Shown here one piece after another: positions 8,202 to 18,815 of a DNA stretch of 34,503 nt (positions are counted from its first letter, which is position 1; every line of letters starts with the position of its first letter). The notes beneath the pieces were generated by a model that did no database searches, was not told where the DNA came from, and saw only the letters and a list, made by a program, of their open reading frames with translations. The position numbers were made by a program, and so were the translations under genes. The DNA comes from Bordetella parapertussis (lineage in GTDB: Bacteria; Pseudomonadota; Gammaproteobacteria; Burkholderiales; SG8-41), in NCBI GenBank assembly GCA_945865805.1, contig CAMBGJ010000008.1, forward strand, positions 1 to 34,503. The letters run 5' to 3'.

Positions 8202-10247
8202 TCAACGTTTCAGCACGCTGAATAAATTGTAAAAATCATCCGTCCACAAACGGAAATTCGGATCGTGCGGCAAAGTCTGCGCCGCGTTGCGCAACGCGGG
8301 CGCGTTAAGAATACTGCGGTTCTGCGTGAGAATAATTTGATCGGTGGACGACAGCCAGTAATCGATGCCAGTGGTGTGCGTGCCCTCGGGTTCATCCGTG
8401 ACCATCACCGCACTCATGCCGAATTCACTGGCCAGCCGCGCCACCACCGGGGCGATATTCACAAAACGGTTGGTGGCCTGAAACACCATCACGCCGCCGG
8501 GTGCGAGATGTTTGATATACGCTTGCATCGCCTCGCGCGTGAGCAGATGCATGGGGATCGAATCACCCGCGAACGCATCGATCGCCAGCAAATCAAAATT
8601 CTGCGGTGCCTCACGCTCCAGGCTCAGGCGACCGTCGCCAAGTACCACGTCGATCTGCGCGGGGCTGTCCTTCAGAAACGAAAACTCCATCATCGCCACC
8701 GCCGCCACCTGCGGATCGATTTCGTAAAAGCGGAACACGTCGCCGCGACGCGCATACGCGGCCAGCGCGCCCGCCCCCAGCCCGATCACGCCGACGCGTC
8801 GCGGCCCGTCATTGTTCAACGCCCGCAGGCTGGCAAAGGTGCGCCCGTAACCGCTGCTCTCGCCAAAGTAAGTCGAAGCCTTGCGGCGCATCGCATCGCC
8901 CAGCAACTGTCCGCCGTGATTGATGTTGCCGTGGTACATCACGCGAAACGGCGCCGGATCGGGAAAATCCTTGGTACGCACCACGCCGTAGAAATTACGC
9001 ACCATGACGCGCACATCACGCGAATACTCGGTGACGTTCATGATCACAAAACCGGTGGTCACACTCGCCACGACAAACGCCAGCGCGGCCACCCAGCGCT
9101 TTTGCTCGAGAGCGCTCCAGAACAGCAGCAGCGCGCACGCCGCCAGCACCATGCCGAGCTCAAAATAACCTTTAAGCAACAGCGGCGCGCCGATGGCGAT
9201 CAGCAACGCGCCCAGCGCCCCGCCGATGGAAATCATCAGGTAAAACGTGGTCAGATAACGCGGCACCGGACGCACGCGATACAACTCGCCGTGGCAGAAC
9301 ATGCAGCAGACAAAAAGACCCACCACATACACTGGCGCTGCGACGTAAAGCTCCAACGACTCGGTAAACCACGCCATCGCGGGCAACGCCGCCGCCATCA
9401 GCCCGACAAACACCGGGCGCACGTACCAGCGCGGATGGTCAAAACACAGAATAAAAGTGATCAGGTACAACGCCAGCGGTGCCAGCCACAAAAAAGGAAT
9501 CGAAGCGATGTTCTGCGTCAGGTGATTGGTCACGCCGAGCAACAGGCACGAGCCCATCGCAGCGTAAATGATCCAACTGATGCGCACGCCCCACGCGGGC
9601 GCGGGGCCGTCGTCGGCTTGATTCGTGGCTACTGTCGCTGTGCCGTTAGCCGTAACAGTCGCCGCACGCGCGCTCACCCAGGCTGTCACCGCGCACAACG
9701 CGGCAAATACCCCATACAACGCCGACCAGCCGTAGGATTGCACAGTGCCGCGCAGCCACGGCTCGATGGCCACCGGATACGACAACAATGCCAGCAGCGA
9801 GGCAAAATTTGATAACGCAAACAGACGATACGGCACGGCGTGTTTGTAATGCCGCCAGTACCAGCTTTGCAGCAACGGGCTGGTCGCTGACAACAAAAAA
9901 TATTGCAAGCCGATGGTCACGCCCAACAAGCCAAGTATCGCCAGCGTGGGCGAGGTGCCCGCTTCGCCGCCGGGTTTCCAACTGACATCGGGCAAAATCG
10001 GCAGCAGCAGCAGACTCACCGCCAGCAGCGCTATATGAATTTTGGCCTGTGTGCGGGGCGCGACGCGGCGGGATGTCCAGTCAGCATACGCATAACCGGC
10101 GAGCAGCACGCTCTGAAAAAACACCAGGCACACCGCCCACACTGAAGCCGCACCACCGAACCACGGCAATATTTGCCGCGCGATCACGGGTTGCACCAGG
10201 AACAACAAAAACGCGCTAAGGAATATCGTCGCTGCGTAAAGCGGCAT
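8202..10247 (-). CDS. Fused membrane (MFS-like) / spermidine synthase-like methyltransferase-fold protein
   Basis: N-terminal multi-TM region; C-terminal IGLGAGALAAYARRGDVFRFYEIDPQVAAVA and VVLGDGRLSLEREAPQNFDLLAIDAFAGDSIPMHLLTREA. Confidence 0.88.
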   Translation of the reverse strand: MPLYAATIFLSAFLLFLVQPVIARQILPWFGGAASVWAVCLVFFQSVLLAGYAYADWTSRRVAPRTQAKIHIALLAVSLLLLPILPDVSWKPGGEAGTSPTLAILGLLGVTIGLQYFLLSATSPLLQSWYWRHYKHAVPYRLFALSNFASLLALLSYPVAIEPWLRGTVQSYGWSALYGVFAALCAVTAWVSARAATVTANGTATVATNQADDGPAPAWGVRISWIIYAAMGSCLLLGVTNHLTQNIASIPFLWLAPLALYLITFILCFDHPRWYVRPVFVGLMAAALPAMAWFTESLELYVAAPVYVVGLFVCCMFCHGELYRVRPVPRYLTTFYLMISIGGALGALLIAIGAPLLLKGYFELGMVLAACALLLFWSALEQKRWVAALAFVVASVTTGFVIMNVTEYSRDVRVMVRNFYGVVRTKDFPDPAPFRVMYHGNINHGGQLLGDAMRRKASTYFGESSGYGRTFASLRALNNDGPRRVGVIGLGAGALAAYARRGDVFRFYEIDPQVAAVAMMEFSFLKDSPAQIDVVLGDGRLSLEREAPQNFDLLAIDAFAGDSIPMHLLTREAMQAYIKHLAPGGVMVFQATNRFVNIAPVVARLASEFGMSAVMVTDEPEGTHTTGIDYWLSSTDQIILTQNRSILNAPALRNAAQTLPHDPNFRLWTDDFYNLFSVLKR

Positions 10248-10250
10248 GCT

Positions 10251-10290
10251 GTTTTACGTAACTATTTGTTTTTATTTATTATTTTTTATA
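10251..10290 (-). repeat. AT-rich dispersed element (AATAAATAAAAACAAATAGTTACGTAAAAC)
   Basis: Matches core AATAAAANCAAATASTTA on the minus strand; intergenic between the spermidine-synthase-like and NUDIX genes. Confidence 0.6.
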
Positions 10291-10322
10291 CCAACGGCCA
10301 AACAGAACTGAGCGCACCAGTA

Positions 10323-10886
10323 CTACCACTCCCCACGCAGCAGTTTTTCCGCCCACAACACGCCCATCACAGCCTTGGCTTCGGTGATGCGCCCATCGCG
10401 TATCCATTGCATCGCCTCGACGATGGGCACGTGTAACATTTCGAGAAATTCGTCGTCGTCGAGGTGCCGCCCCGCTTGCGTGAGGCTGCGTGCGAGATAC
10501 AGCTCGATGCGCTCGTTGGAGTAGCCGATGCCAGGATGCAGCGTGCTCAAGTGCCGCCACTCAGTGGCAACGTAACCGCATTCTTCGCGCAGTTCGCGTT
10601 TGGCGGTATCCAGCGGATCCTCGCCCGGATCGATCTTGCCGGCAGGCAGTTCGATGAAATGACGGTTCAGCGGATAACGGTACTGGCGCACCAGGGTGAT
10701 CGTTTTGTCATCCGGCATGGCGATGATCATCGATGCGCCCGGATGCAGGATGTACTCGCGCACGGATTCATGGCCGTTCATCAAGCGCACGCGGTCTGAT
10801 TTCACGTGCAACAGCTTGCCCTGAAAAACGGTTTGTGATGCGAGCGTAGTCTCGCTCATGTCTTGCCCGGCTTTATCGTCGGCCAC
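10323..10886 (-). CDS. NUDIX hydrolase, ADP-ribose pyrophosphatase-like
   Basis: NUDIX box GKIDPGEDPLDTAKRELREECGY. Confidence 0.92.
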   Translation of the reverse strand: MADDKAGQDMSETTLASQTVFQGKLLHVKSDRVRLMNGHESVREYILHPGASMIIAMPDDKTITLVRQYRYPLNRHFIELPAGKIDPGEDPLDTAKRELREECGYVATEWRHLSTLHPGIGYSNERIELYLARSLTQAGRHLDDDEFLEMLHVPIVEAMQWIRDGRITEAKAVMGVLWAEKLLRGEW

Positions 10887-10904
10887 GAGCAGCTCCGGTT
10901 GGGT

Positions 10905-12365
10905 TTATAGCGACGCGAGTATCGCGCTTGCACACAGCGCCATCAGCGGCTGCGGGAATATGCCGAACGCCAGCACAGCGAGGCCGTTCACCGACAGCAG
11001 CATCTGCACATCGGCACGCGGGGTAATTGCCGTGGTATCCGTGGCGTCATCAAAGTACATGAGCTTGACGATGCGTAGATAGTAGTAGGCACCGATCAGC
11101 GAGAAAATCACCGCGATCACCGCCAGCCACACATGGCCCGCTTCAACAATGGCCTGCAGCACCGCGAACTTGGCATAGAAGCCGACGGTTGGCGGCACAC
11201 CCGCCATCGAGAACATCAACAGCAACATCAAAAATGCGTACCACGGGCTGCGCTGATTGAGACCCTTGAAGTCTTCGAGATTTTCCGCCTCGAAGCCATC
11301 ACGCGACAACAGCAGAATCATGCCGAAGGCGCCCAGGCTCATCAGCACGTAAACCACCACGTAGAACATGCCCGAGGCGTAACCATTCAGGCCGCCGGCC
11401 GCGATGCCGATTAACAAAAAGCCCATGTGCGAAATCGTCGAATAGGCCAGCATGCGCTTGATGTTCGTCTGCGCAATCGCGGTGATATTGCCGATGATCA
11501 AACTGAGCACCGCCATCACCGCCAGCATCTGCTGCCAGTGCGCCTGAATTTGCTCAACACCCAACGCCTGCACCAGCAGCCGGATCACAAAAGCGAACGC
11601 GGCAAGCTTGGGCACCGAGCCGATGAACAGCGTTACCGCCGTCGGCGCGCCGTGGTACACATCGGGCAGCCACATGTGAAACGGTGCTGCGCCGAGCTTA
11701 AAGCCGATACCTGCCGCCAGGAACACCAGACCGAACACCAGCACCACGTTCTTGGCGCTGTCATCCGCGATCACGGCGGCGATGCGTGTGACTTCCAGCG
11801 AACCCGCCGCGCCATAAATCATCGACATGCCGTAGAGCAACATGCCGGAAGCCAGCGCGCCCAGCACAAAGTATTTCATCGCCGCTTCGGTGGCTTTGGC
11901 GGAATCGCGCTGCAGCGCGACCATCGCGTAGAGCGACAGGCTCAGCAGTTCCAGTCCCAGATACAGCGTCAGCAGATGGTTGGCCGAGATCATCACCATC
12001 AGGCCCAGCGTGGCAAACAGGGTCAACGCGAAAAACTCGCCGCGGAACATGCCGCGCAGCGCCAGATAATCGCGCGAGTAAACCAGGATCGAGATCACAC
12101 CAAAGTAGGTCACGAGCTTCAGCACGTCGGCCATGAGATCGCCGACGAACATACCGCTGAAGGTATGTACCGGCTCGCCGGGGTTCAGTTGCGTTGCGGT
12201 AGCCCAGGTCAGCAGCGCGCAACCGGCCAGCGTAGCCTGTGTCAGAAAATAGGTGATGCCACGGTTTTCATCGCGGATGAACAAATCGGCGATCAGGATC
12301 ACGCACGCCATGGTGAGCAGGAATATCTCGGGATAGGCGGGCCACAGGGGTTGTATGTATTGCAT
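10905..12365 (-). CDS. nuoN: NADH-quinone oxidoreductase subunit N
   Basis: Antiporter-like multi-TM protein; [35 protein letters not shown]; last gene of the nuo order. Confidence 0.97.
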   Translation of the reverse strand: MQYIQPLWPAYPEIFLLTMACVILIADLFIRDENRGITYFLTQATLAGCALLTWATATQLNPGEPVHTFSGMFVGDLMADVLKLVTYFGVISILVYSRDYLALRGMFRGEFFALTLFATLGLMVMISANHLLTLYLGLELLSLSLYAMVALQRDSAKATEAAMKYFVLGALASGMLLYGMSMIYGAAGSLEVTRIAAVIADDSAKNVVLVFGLVFLAAGIGFKLGAAPFHMWLPDVYHGAPTAVTLFIGSVPKLAAFAFVIRLLVQALGVEQIQAHWQQMLAVMAVLSLIIGNITAIAQTNIKRMLAYSTISHMGFLLIGIAAGGLNGYASGMFYVVVYVLMSLGAFGMILLLSRDGFEAENLEDFKGLNQRSPWYAFLMLLLMFSMAGVPPTVGFYAKFAVLQAIVEAGHVWLAVIAVIFSLIGAYYYLRIVKLMYFDDATDTTAITPRADVQMLLSVNGLAVLAFGIFPQPLMALCASAILASL

Positions 12366-12382
12366 GACTATTCCCTGATTCC

Positions 12383-13873
12383 CTATTGCCCCGGCAGCTT
12401 GCTGTGCGCGACGTGCGACAGAATGTCGCTCACCGCCGTATGTATCACGTCGGCAAACGGCTGCGGCCAGATGCCCATCACCAGCACCGCCACCGCCAGC
12501 GTGCCGAGCACAATGAATTCGCGCAGATTGATGTCTTTAAGTTGCGCTACCTGGGCATTCGCCACCGCGCCGAATATCACGCGCTTGAACATCCACAGCG
12601 TGTAGGCCGCGCCGAATATCAGCGTGGTCGCAGCAAGGAAGGCGTACCAGAAATTCGCCTGCATCGCACCCAGGATCACCAGAAATTCACCGACGAAGCC
12701 ACTGGTGCCCGGCAAGCCCGCGTTGGCCATGGCGAACAACATGAAGAACGCCGCGAACACCGGCATGGTGTTGACCACGCCGCCGTAATCGCCGATCTCG
12801 CGGGTGTGCATGCGGTCGTACAGCACGCCCACACAGAGGAACATCGCGCCGGAAATAAAGCCGTGCGAAATCATCTGGATCACGGCACCTTCCATGCCCT
12901 GCGGATTAAAGATGAAGAGGCCCAGCGTGACAAAACCCATGTGCGAAATCGACGAGTAGGCGATAAGCTTTTTCATGTCGGTCTGCACCAGCGCCACCAG
13001 CCCGATGTACACCACCGCCACCAGCGACAGGAAAATCATCAAGCCCGCCAGCGCGTGGCTGGCATCCGGCACGATGGGCAGCGACAGCCGCAAGAAGCCG
13101 TAACCGCCGAGCTTCAACATGATCGCTGCCAGCACCACCGAGCCGCCGGTGGGTGCTTCGACGTGGGCATCCGGCAGCCAGGTATGCACCGGCCACATCG
13201 GCACCTTGACCGCAAAGGCCATGAAAAATGCGAGGAAAATCGCGATCTGCGCGTTCATGCCAAGCGGCGTATCGTAAAAATCCAGCAGCGAAAAGCTGCC
13301 GCCCGAGGCAAAGTAAAGATAAATCAGCGCGACCAGCGACAGCAGCGAACCGAACAGCGTATAGAGAAAAAACTTCATCGAGGCGTACACCCGGCGCGGA
13401 CCGCCCCACAGACCGATGATGATAAACATCGGGATCAGCGTCGCCTCGAAAAACACGTAAAACAGCAGCGCATCCAGCGCGCAGAACACGCCGTTCATCA
13501 GCCCCGACAAAATCAGGAACGAGGCCATGTATTGCGCGACTTTTTTCTGGATGATCTCCCACGCCGCGATCACCACCAGCACGGTGGTAAAGCTGTTGAG
13601 CAGCAGCAGCAGCAGGGATATGCCATCGATGCCGAGGTGGTAATGCACATTGAACGCGTCTATCCACTCAACTTTCTGCACGTACTGAAAGCCACCGAGC
13701 GCGGTGCTGAAACCGGTGTGCAGCGGAATCGTAATCAGGAAGCCGAGCACAGCCCCCACCAGCGCGATCACGCGCGCGGTCGGCGCGTTGCGATCCGAAC
13801 CGGTGGCGAGCACGGCCAGCCCGAAGAAAATCGGGATCCAGATCGCCAGGCTCAACAAAGGTAACGCGTACAT
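12383..13873 (-). CDS. nuoM: NADH-quinone oxidoreductase subunit M
   Basis: [38 protein letters not shown]; position in operon. Confidence 0.97.
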   Translation of the reverse strand: MYALPLLSLAIWIPIFFGLAVLATGSDRNAPTARVIALVGAVLGFLITIPLHTGFSTALGGFQYVQKVEWIDAFNVHYHLGIDGISLLLLLLNSFTTVLVVIAAWEIIQKKVAQYMASFLILSGLMNGVFCALDALLFYVFFEATLIPMFIIIGLWGGPRRVYASMKFFLYTLFGSLLSLVALIYLYFASGGSFSLLDFYDTPLGMNAQIAIFLAFFMAFAVKVPMWPVHTWLPDAHVEAPTGGSVVLAAIMLKLGGYGFLRLSLPIVPDASHALAGLMIFLSLVAVVYIGLVALVQTDMKKLIAYSSISHMGFVTLGLFIFNPQGMEGAVIQMISHGFISGAMFLCVGVLYDRMHTREIGDYGGVVNTMPVFAAFFMLFAMANAGLPGTSGFVGEFLVILGAMQANFWYAFLAATTLIFGAAYTLWMFKRVIFGAVANAQVAQLKDINLREFIVLGTLAVAVLVMGIWPQPFADVIHTAVSDILSHVAHSKLPGQ

Positions 13874-13912
13874 TATTTAAGTATTTGTTTTATTTGATAA
13901 TTTTTGTTAATC
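13872..13912 (-). repeat. AT-rich dispersed element (ATTATCAAATAAAACAAATACTTAAATAAT)
   Basis: nuoL/nuoM intergenic gap; matches family core on minus strand. Confidence 0.6.
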
Positions 13913-13914
13913 GG

Positions 13915-16080
13915 CTAAGCGATCAGCGACCACAAGGTAATCGTCAGCAACAGCACAATGCCGAAAATCATCGCGAACGCGTAGTTGTAGATATAGCCCG
14001 ATTGCAGCTTGCGAATAATGGTCGAGAACAGGCCCACGCTCTTGGCCGAACCATTGACCAGGCCGTCGATTAACACCACGTCGCCGCCCTTCCACAAGCC
14101 GTGGCCAAGCACGCGTGCGCCACCAGCGAAGAACCAGTCGTTGAAGCGATCCAGGCCGTACTTATCCATCAGGATGGTCACCACTTTGCCCCACTTGGCA
14201 CGCAACACCGGCGGCAGGTCGGGCCGCACGATGTAGATGTAATAGGCAGTGCCAGCGCCGATGATCGCCAGCCAAAACGGCAGTGTCATCATGCCATGCG
14301 TGATCATGCCGATGACGCCGTGAAACTGCGCCTTCAGCGTGGCAAGGGCCGGATGCGCTGCGGACACCACGATGGATTTGCCGAAATAATCGCCGAACAC
14401 AAAACTGCCGATGATCCAGCCCGCACACACCGAGGGAATCGCCAGCATGATCAGCGGGAAGGTCACCACCCACGGCGATTCGTGCGGCTTACCGTGGTGA
14501 GCATCGTGCGCGTGGTGGGCATCATGTGCATCATGAGCGTGATCCGCGTGGTCGGCGTGAGCAGCAGCCGCGTGACCGTGGCCACCCTGATGACCGCGAG
14601 CCGCATCGTGGGCCGCTTTTTCCACCAATGCAGCCTTCGCCGCAGCTTCCTCCGCTTTCAACTGCGCCGCGCGTTCCGCGTCACACGCTTTCACCGCAGG
14701 ATCATTCGGATCGGCAAAGCGCTCTTTGCCGTGAAATGCATAAAAAATCAAACGGAAGGAATAAAAGCCGCCCACCAGCACGCCCGCCGTCGCGAGAAAA
14801 TAGGCGAAGCCCGCGCCCGCCAGCGGCGAGGCGTGCAGCGCTTCGATGATCGTGTCCTTGGAGAAAAAGCCTGCGAAGGGCGGCAAGCCGGCGTTGGCCA
14901 GCGCGCCGATCAGCATGGTGGCGTAGGTGATCGGCATGTATTTGGCGAGGCCGCCCATCTTGCGCATGTCTTGCTCGTGGTGCATGGCAATGATCACCGA
15001 GCCCGCCCCGAGGAACAACACCGCCTTGAAAAACGCGTGGGTGAACAAATGGAAGATCGCCGCCGAGTAGGCAGACGCGCCCAGCGCCATGGTCATGTAC
15101 CCGAGCTGCGACAGCGTCGAGTACGCCACCACGCGCTTGATGTCGTATTGCACGGTGGCGATCAGCGCCATGAAAAATGCCGTGATCGCGCCGATGGTCA
15201 TCACAAAGGTGAGCGCGGTGTCGGACAACTCAAACAGCGGCGACATGCGCGCCACCATAAATATGCCTGCGGTGACCATGGTGGCCGCGTGGATCAGCGC
15301 GGAAATCGGTGTCGGGCCTTCCATCGAATCGGGCAGCCACACGTGCAGCGGAAACTGCGCCGATTTACCCATGGCGCCAATAAACAGCAGGATGCAAATC
15401 ACCGTCATCAGCGACCAGGCCGCACCCGGAATGATTTCTATGGTGTTAGTGGACAAACTCTTGGCGTTGGCGAACACCGTGGCGTAATCCAGCGAGTCGA
15501 AATACATCAGCACCAGTGCAATACCCAGCAGAAAGCCGAAGTCGCCGACGCGATTCACCAAAAACGCCTTCAAGTTGGCGTAAATCGCCGTCGGCCGCGT
15601 ATACCAAAAGCCGATCAGCAAATACGACACCAGACCCACGGCCTCCCAACCAAAAAACAGTTGCAGGAAGTTATTGCTCATCACCAGCATGAGCATCGAG
15701 AAGGTAAACAGCGAAATGTAACTAAAGAAGCGCTTGTAACCGGGATCATCCTTCATATAACCAATGGTGTAGATATGCACCATCAGCGACACAAACGACA
15801 CCACGATCATCATCGTCGCCGACAACGGATCGATGAGGAAACCAATCTCGAACTTGGCGTTGCCCGACACCATCCACATATACAACGCGCCGTTGAAATG
15901 GTTGCCGGCCATCACGTCCATGTACACCGCCACCGACGCCCCCAGGCACACCAGCATGCCGGCAATGGTGATCCAATGCGCCGCGCGGCGCGACAGCGCC
16001 CAGCCGCACAGGCCCGCCGCGATGGCACCAAGCAGCGGCGCGAGCGGCACGACCAGATAAAGTTTTTGCATGGCTGTCAT
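13915..16080 (-). CDS. nuoL: NADH-quinone oxidoreductase subunit L, with a His-rich hydrophilic insert
   Basis: GKSAQFPLHVWLPDSMEGPTPISALIHAATMVTAG; 721 aa; insert HQGGHGHAAAAHADHADHAHDAHDAHHAHDAHHGKPH. Confidence 0.97.
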   Translation of the reverse strand: MTAMQKLYLVVPLAPLLGAIAAGLCGWALSRRAAHWITIAGMLVCLGASVAVYMDVMAGNHFNGALYMWMVSGNAKFEIGFLIDPLSATMMIVVSFVSLMVHIYTIGYMKDDPGYKRFFSYISLFTFSMLMLVMSNNFLQLFFGWEAVGLVSYLLIGFWYTRPTAIYANLKAFLVNRVGDFGFLLGIALVLMYFDSLDYATVFANAKSLSTNTIEIIPGAAWSLMTVICILLFIGAMGKSAQFPLHVWLPDSMEGPTPISALIHAATMVTAGIFMVARMSPLFELSDTALTFVMTIGAITAFFMALIATVQYDIKRVVAYSTLSQLGYMTMALGASAYSAAIFHLFTHAFFKAVLFLGAGSVIIAMHHEQDMRKMGGLAKYMPITYATMLIGALANAGLPPFAGFFSKDTIIEALHASPLAGAGFAYFLATAGVLVGGFYSFRLIFYAFHGKERFADPNDPAVKACDAERAAQLKAEEAAAKAALVEKAAHDAARGHQGGHGHAAAAHADHADHAHDAHDAHHAHDAHHGKPHESPWVVTFPLIMLAIPSVCAGWIIGSFVFGDYFGKSIVVSAAHPALATLKAQFHGVIGMITHGMMTLPFWLAIIGAGTAYYIYIVRPDLPPVLRAKWGKVVTILMDKYGLDRFNDWFFAGGARVLGHGLWKGGDVVLIDGLVNGSAKSVGLFSTIIRKLQSGYIYNYAFAMIFGIVLLLTITLWSLIA

Positions 16081-16107
16081 GTGATTGCGCGATTCAGGCC
16101 TGGCCTG

Positions 16108-16413
16108 CTATCCCTTAAGCTGATCCAGATCTTCAACGTTGATGGTGCTCAGATTGCGGAACAGCACCACCAGTATCGCCAAACCGATCGCCGATTCGGC
16201 CGCCGCCACGGTCAGGATGAAAAACACAAAAATCTGCCCCGCCGGATCGTTCAGGTAATGCGAAAACGCGACGAAGTTCATGTTCACCGCCAGCAGCATC
16301 AGCTCGATCGCCATCAGCAGCACAATGATGTTCTTGCGGTTGAGGAAAATCCCCACCACCGAAATCGCGAACAAAATCGCGCCCAAAATCAGATAATGGG
16401 ACAGCGGAATCAT
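16108..16413 (-). CDS. nuoK: NADH-quinone oxidoreductase subunit K
   Basis: 101 aa; [48 protein letters not shown]. Confidence 0.97.
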   Translation of the reverse strand: MIPLSHYLILGAILFAISVVGIFLNRKNIIVLLMAIELMLLAVNMNFVAFSHYLNDPAGQIFVFFILTVAAAESAIGLAILVVLFRNLSTINVEDLDQLKG

Positions 16414-17063
16414 GCGCCCTCACCTTTCTTGCCGCTGTCCTTGCCGCCCTCGGTGGAATCCTGCCGCGCTTCGCTCGCCATGGTGACCACGCGCACACGG
16501 TCTTTGCGCTGTATCGCTACCTGATCGGCGGGATCCATGTATTTGATCAGCTTGCGCTTACGCAGCGTCAGCGCGATCGCGGCGATAATCGCCACCAGCA
16601 AAATCACCGCAGCGATTTCAAACGGGTAGACATACTCGGTGTAAATCAGGCGCCCGAGTTCCTTGGTATTGGAAAGGTTGGTAGGCAACGCCGGTGGTTG
16701 CGGCACGTCGCCAAAACCCACCGAGCGGCTGGTCAGGATCATCGCCATTTCGACCACCAGCAAAATCGCCACCACGCCGCCCAGCGGCAGATATCGCCAG
16801 AACCCTTCGCGCAGCTTGGCGATATTGATATCCAGCATCATCACCACAAACAAAAACAGCACCATCACCGCGCCCACATATACCAGCACCAGCGTGATCG
16901 CCAGAAACTCCGCCTGTAACAGCAGCCACAGCCCCGAGCAGGTAAAAAACGCCAGCACCAGCAGCAGCGCCGCATGCACCGGGTTGCGTGCAGTAATCAC
17001 ACCCAGCGCTGATGCCACCAGCACGGTGGACAGGAAGTAGAAGATGAGGGTTTGGAAGGTCAT
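16410..17063 (-). CDS. nuoJ: NADH-quinone oxidoreductase subunit J
   Basis: [54 protein letters not shown]. Confidence 0.97.
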   Translation of the reverse strand: MTFQTLIFYFLSTVLVASALGVITARNPVHAALLLVLAFFTCSGLWLLLQAEFLAITLVLVYVGAVMVLFLFVVMMLDINIAKLREGFWRYLPLGGVVAILLVVEMAMILTSRSVGFGDVPQPPALPTNLSNTKELGRLIYTEYVYPFEIAAVILLVAIIAAIALTLRKRKLIKYMDPADQVAIQRKDRVRVVTMASEARQDSTEGGKDSGKKGEGA

Positions 17064-17074
17064 TTTTGACAGCG

Positions 17075-17190
17075 GTGAACGAGTGAACGGGTGAACGGGT
17101 CAAGGGAACAGTTGCAGCGAAGCAGAACGGGTGCCCCTCCGCAACACTTAGCACTTACTCGTTCACTCGTTAACTCGTTCACTTGTTCAC
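17075..17190. repeat. Dispersed inverted-repeat element, copy B, inside the nuo operon
   Basis: gtgaacgagtgaacgggtgaacgggtcaagggaacagttgcagcgaagcag ... ttactcgttcactcgttaactcgttcacttgttcac; 8-bp units (tgaacgag/tgaacggg) inverted at the other end. Confidence 0.75.
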
Positions 17191-17204
17191 GCCTTTGCAT
17201 TGCA

Positions 17205-17696
17205 CTAGCGATACCGCGCATCTGCCGCACGATCCTTGGCTATTTGTTCTTCGTAAGCATCTCCGATCGAGAGCAACATCGGCTTGGTGTAAATCAGGTC
17301 GCCGCGTTTTTCGCCGTGGTACTCGAAAATGCGCGTCTCGACGATGGAATCCACCGGACACGATTCCTCGCAAAATCCGCAGAAAATACATTTGGTGAGA
17401 TCGATGTCGTAGCGCGTGGTGCGGCGCGAACCGTCGTCGCGCTGCTCGGATTCGATGGTGATCGCCAGTGCCGGGCACACTGCCTCGCACAGTTTGCAGG
17501 CGATGCAACGCTCTTCGCCGTTCGGATAACGGCGCAACGCATGCAGACCGCGGAAACGGTTGCTTTGCGGAGTTTTTTCTTCGGGGAATTGCACCGTGAT
17601 CTTGCGCGCGAACATGTAGCGGCCGGTGAGCATCATGCCTTTTACCAGTTCGAACAGCAGGAAGGTGCGAAAAAAACCACTGATTTTATCGACCAT
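17205..17696 (-). CDS. nuoI: NADH-quinone oxidoreductase subunit I, 2x[4Fe-4S] ferredoxin-like
   Basis: [12 protein letters not shown] and [12 protein letters not shown] motifs. Confidence 0.97.
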   Translation of the reverse strand: MVDKISGFFRTFLLFELVKGMMLTGRYMFARKITVQFPEEKTPQSNRFRGLHALRRYPNGEERCIACKLCEAVCPALAITIESEQRDDGSRRTTRYDIDLTKCIFCGFCEESCPVDSIVETRIFEYHGEKRGDLIYTKPMLLSIGDAYEEQIAKDRAADARYR

Positions 17697-17699
17697 GGC

Positions 17700-18815
17700 T
17701 TAGGCTCCCTTCCACCATACCCACAACGGCGTCTGCATCCAGGCACCGAGCACCAGTATCCATACCAGCGTCACTGGAATGAACACTTTCCACCCCAGGC
17801 GCATGATCTGGTCGTAGCGATAACGCGGGAAAGTCGCGCGGAACCACAGGAAGCTCGACACCACCAGAAAACCCTTGAACAGCAGCCACAAAAAGCTCGG
17901 AGCGCCCAAAATGCCCCACGACGCCGGGAACGGTGACAGCCAGCCGCCGAGGAACATCAGCGCACACAGCAGCGAAACCAGCATCATGTTGGCGTATTCG
18001 GCGAGGAAAAATATCGCAAAAGTCATGCCCGAGTATTCCACGTGAAAGCCCGCGACGATTTCGGATTCGCCTTCGGCCACGTCAAACGGCGCGCGATTGG
18101 TTTCCGCCACGCCCGCGATCAGATAGGTCAGGAACAGCGGAAACAGCGGTATCCAGAACCAGCCGAACACACCGTAGGCGCTTTGTTGCCCCTTGACGAT
18201 ATCCACCAGATTCAGACTCTGCGCCGCCATCAGCACGCCCACCAGCGCGAAGCCCATGGCGATTTCGTACGACACGATCTGCGCCGCCGAGCGCATCGCG
18301 CCGAGGAACGCATATTTGGAGTTCGACGCCCAGCCCGCGATGATCACGCCGTAAACACCCATCGAGGTGATCGCCATAATGTAGAGCAGGCTCGCATCGA
18401 TATTCGCCAGCACCATTTCGGGATCAAACGGCACCACGGCCCATGCCGCCAACGCGGGCATGATCGCCATCAGCGGCGCGATGACGAACAACAGCTTGCT
18501 CGCTCCGGCGGGTATGATGATTTCCTTGACCAGCAACTTCATGCCGTCGGCGATCGGTTGCAGCAGGCCCATCGGCCCCACGCGGTTCGGCCCGAGGCGC
18601 AGTTGTATCCAGCCGATGACTTTACGTTCCCATAGCGTAAGGTAAGCGACGCTCAACATCAGCGGCACCACGATGCACAGGATCAACAACAGTGTTTTAA
18701 CCGCGTACAGAATATACGGCGCTGCCTCATTGCCAAAAATCGCCACGAGCACCGTCGCGAACAAGGCCTGCAGCGAATAGCCGAGGTTGACAATGGGCTG
18801 TAGCACCGCGCTCAC
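17700..18815 (-). CDS. nuoH: NADH-quinone oxidoreductase subunit H
   Basis: [58 protein letters not shown]. Confidence 0.97.
   Translation of the reverse strand: MSAVLQPIVNLGYSLQALFATVLVAIFGNEAAPYILYAVKTLLLILCIVVPLMLSVAYLTLWERKVIGWIQLRLGPNRVGPMGLLQPIADGMKLLVKEIIIPAGASKLLFVIAPLMAIMPALAAWAVVPFDPEMVLANIDASLLYIMAITSMGVYGVIIAGWASNSKYAFLGAMRSAAQIVSYEIAMGFALVGVLMAAQSLNLVDIVKGQQSAYGVFGWFWIPLFPLFLTYLIAGVAETNRAPFDVAEGESEIVAGFHVEYSGMTFAIFFLAEYANMMLVSLLCALMFLGGWLSPFPASWGILGAPSFLWLLFKGFLVVSSFLWFRATFPRYRYDQIMRLGWKVFIPVTLVWILVLGAWMQTPLWVWWKGA

Noticed and set aside
8265-9812. 515-aa plus-strand ORF opposite the spermidine-synthase-like fusion
   Set aside because: Antisense artefact with low-information His/Arg/Gln-rich sequence.
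12386-13864. 492-aa plus-strand ORF opposite nuoM
   Set aside because: Antisense artefact of the same type; NuoM is unambiguous.
14101-16524. 807-aa plus-strand ORF opposite nuoL and nuoK
   Set aside because: Composition is Arg/His/Gln-rich with no recognisable domain, typical of an antisense frame of a GC-rich membrane-protein gene; the minus strand encodes clear NuoL/NuoK.
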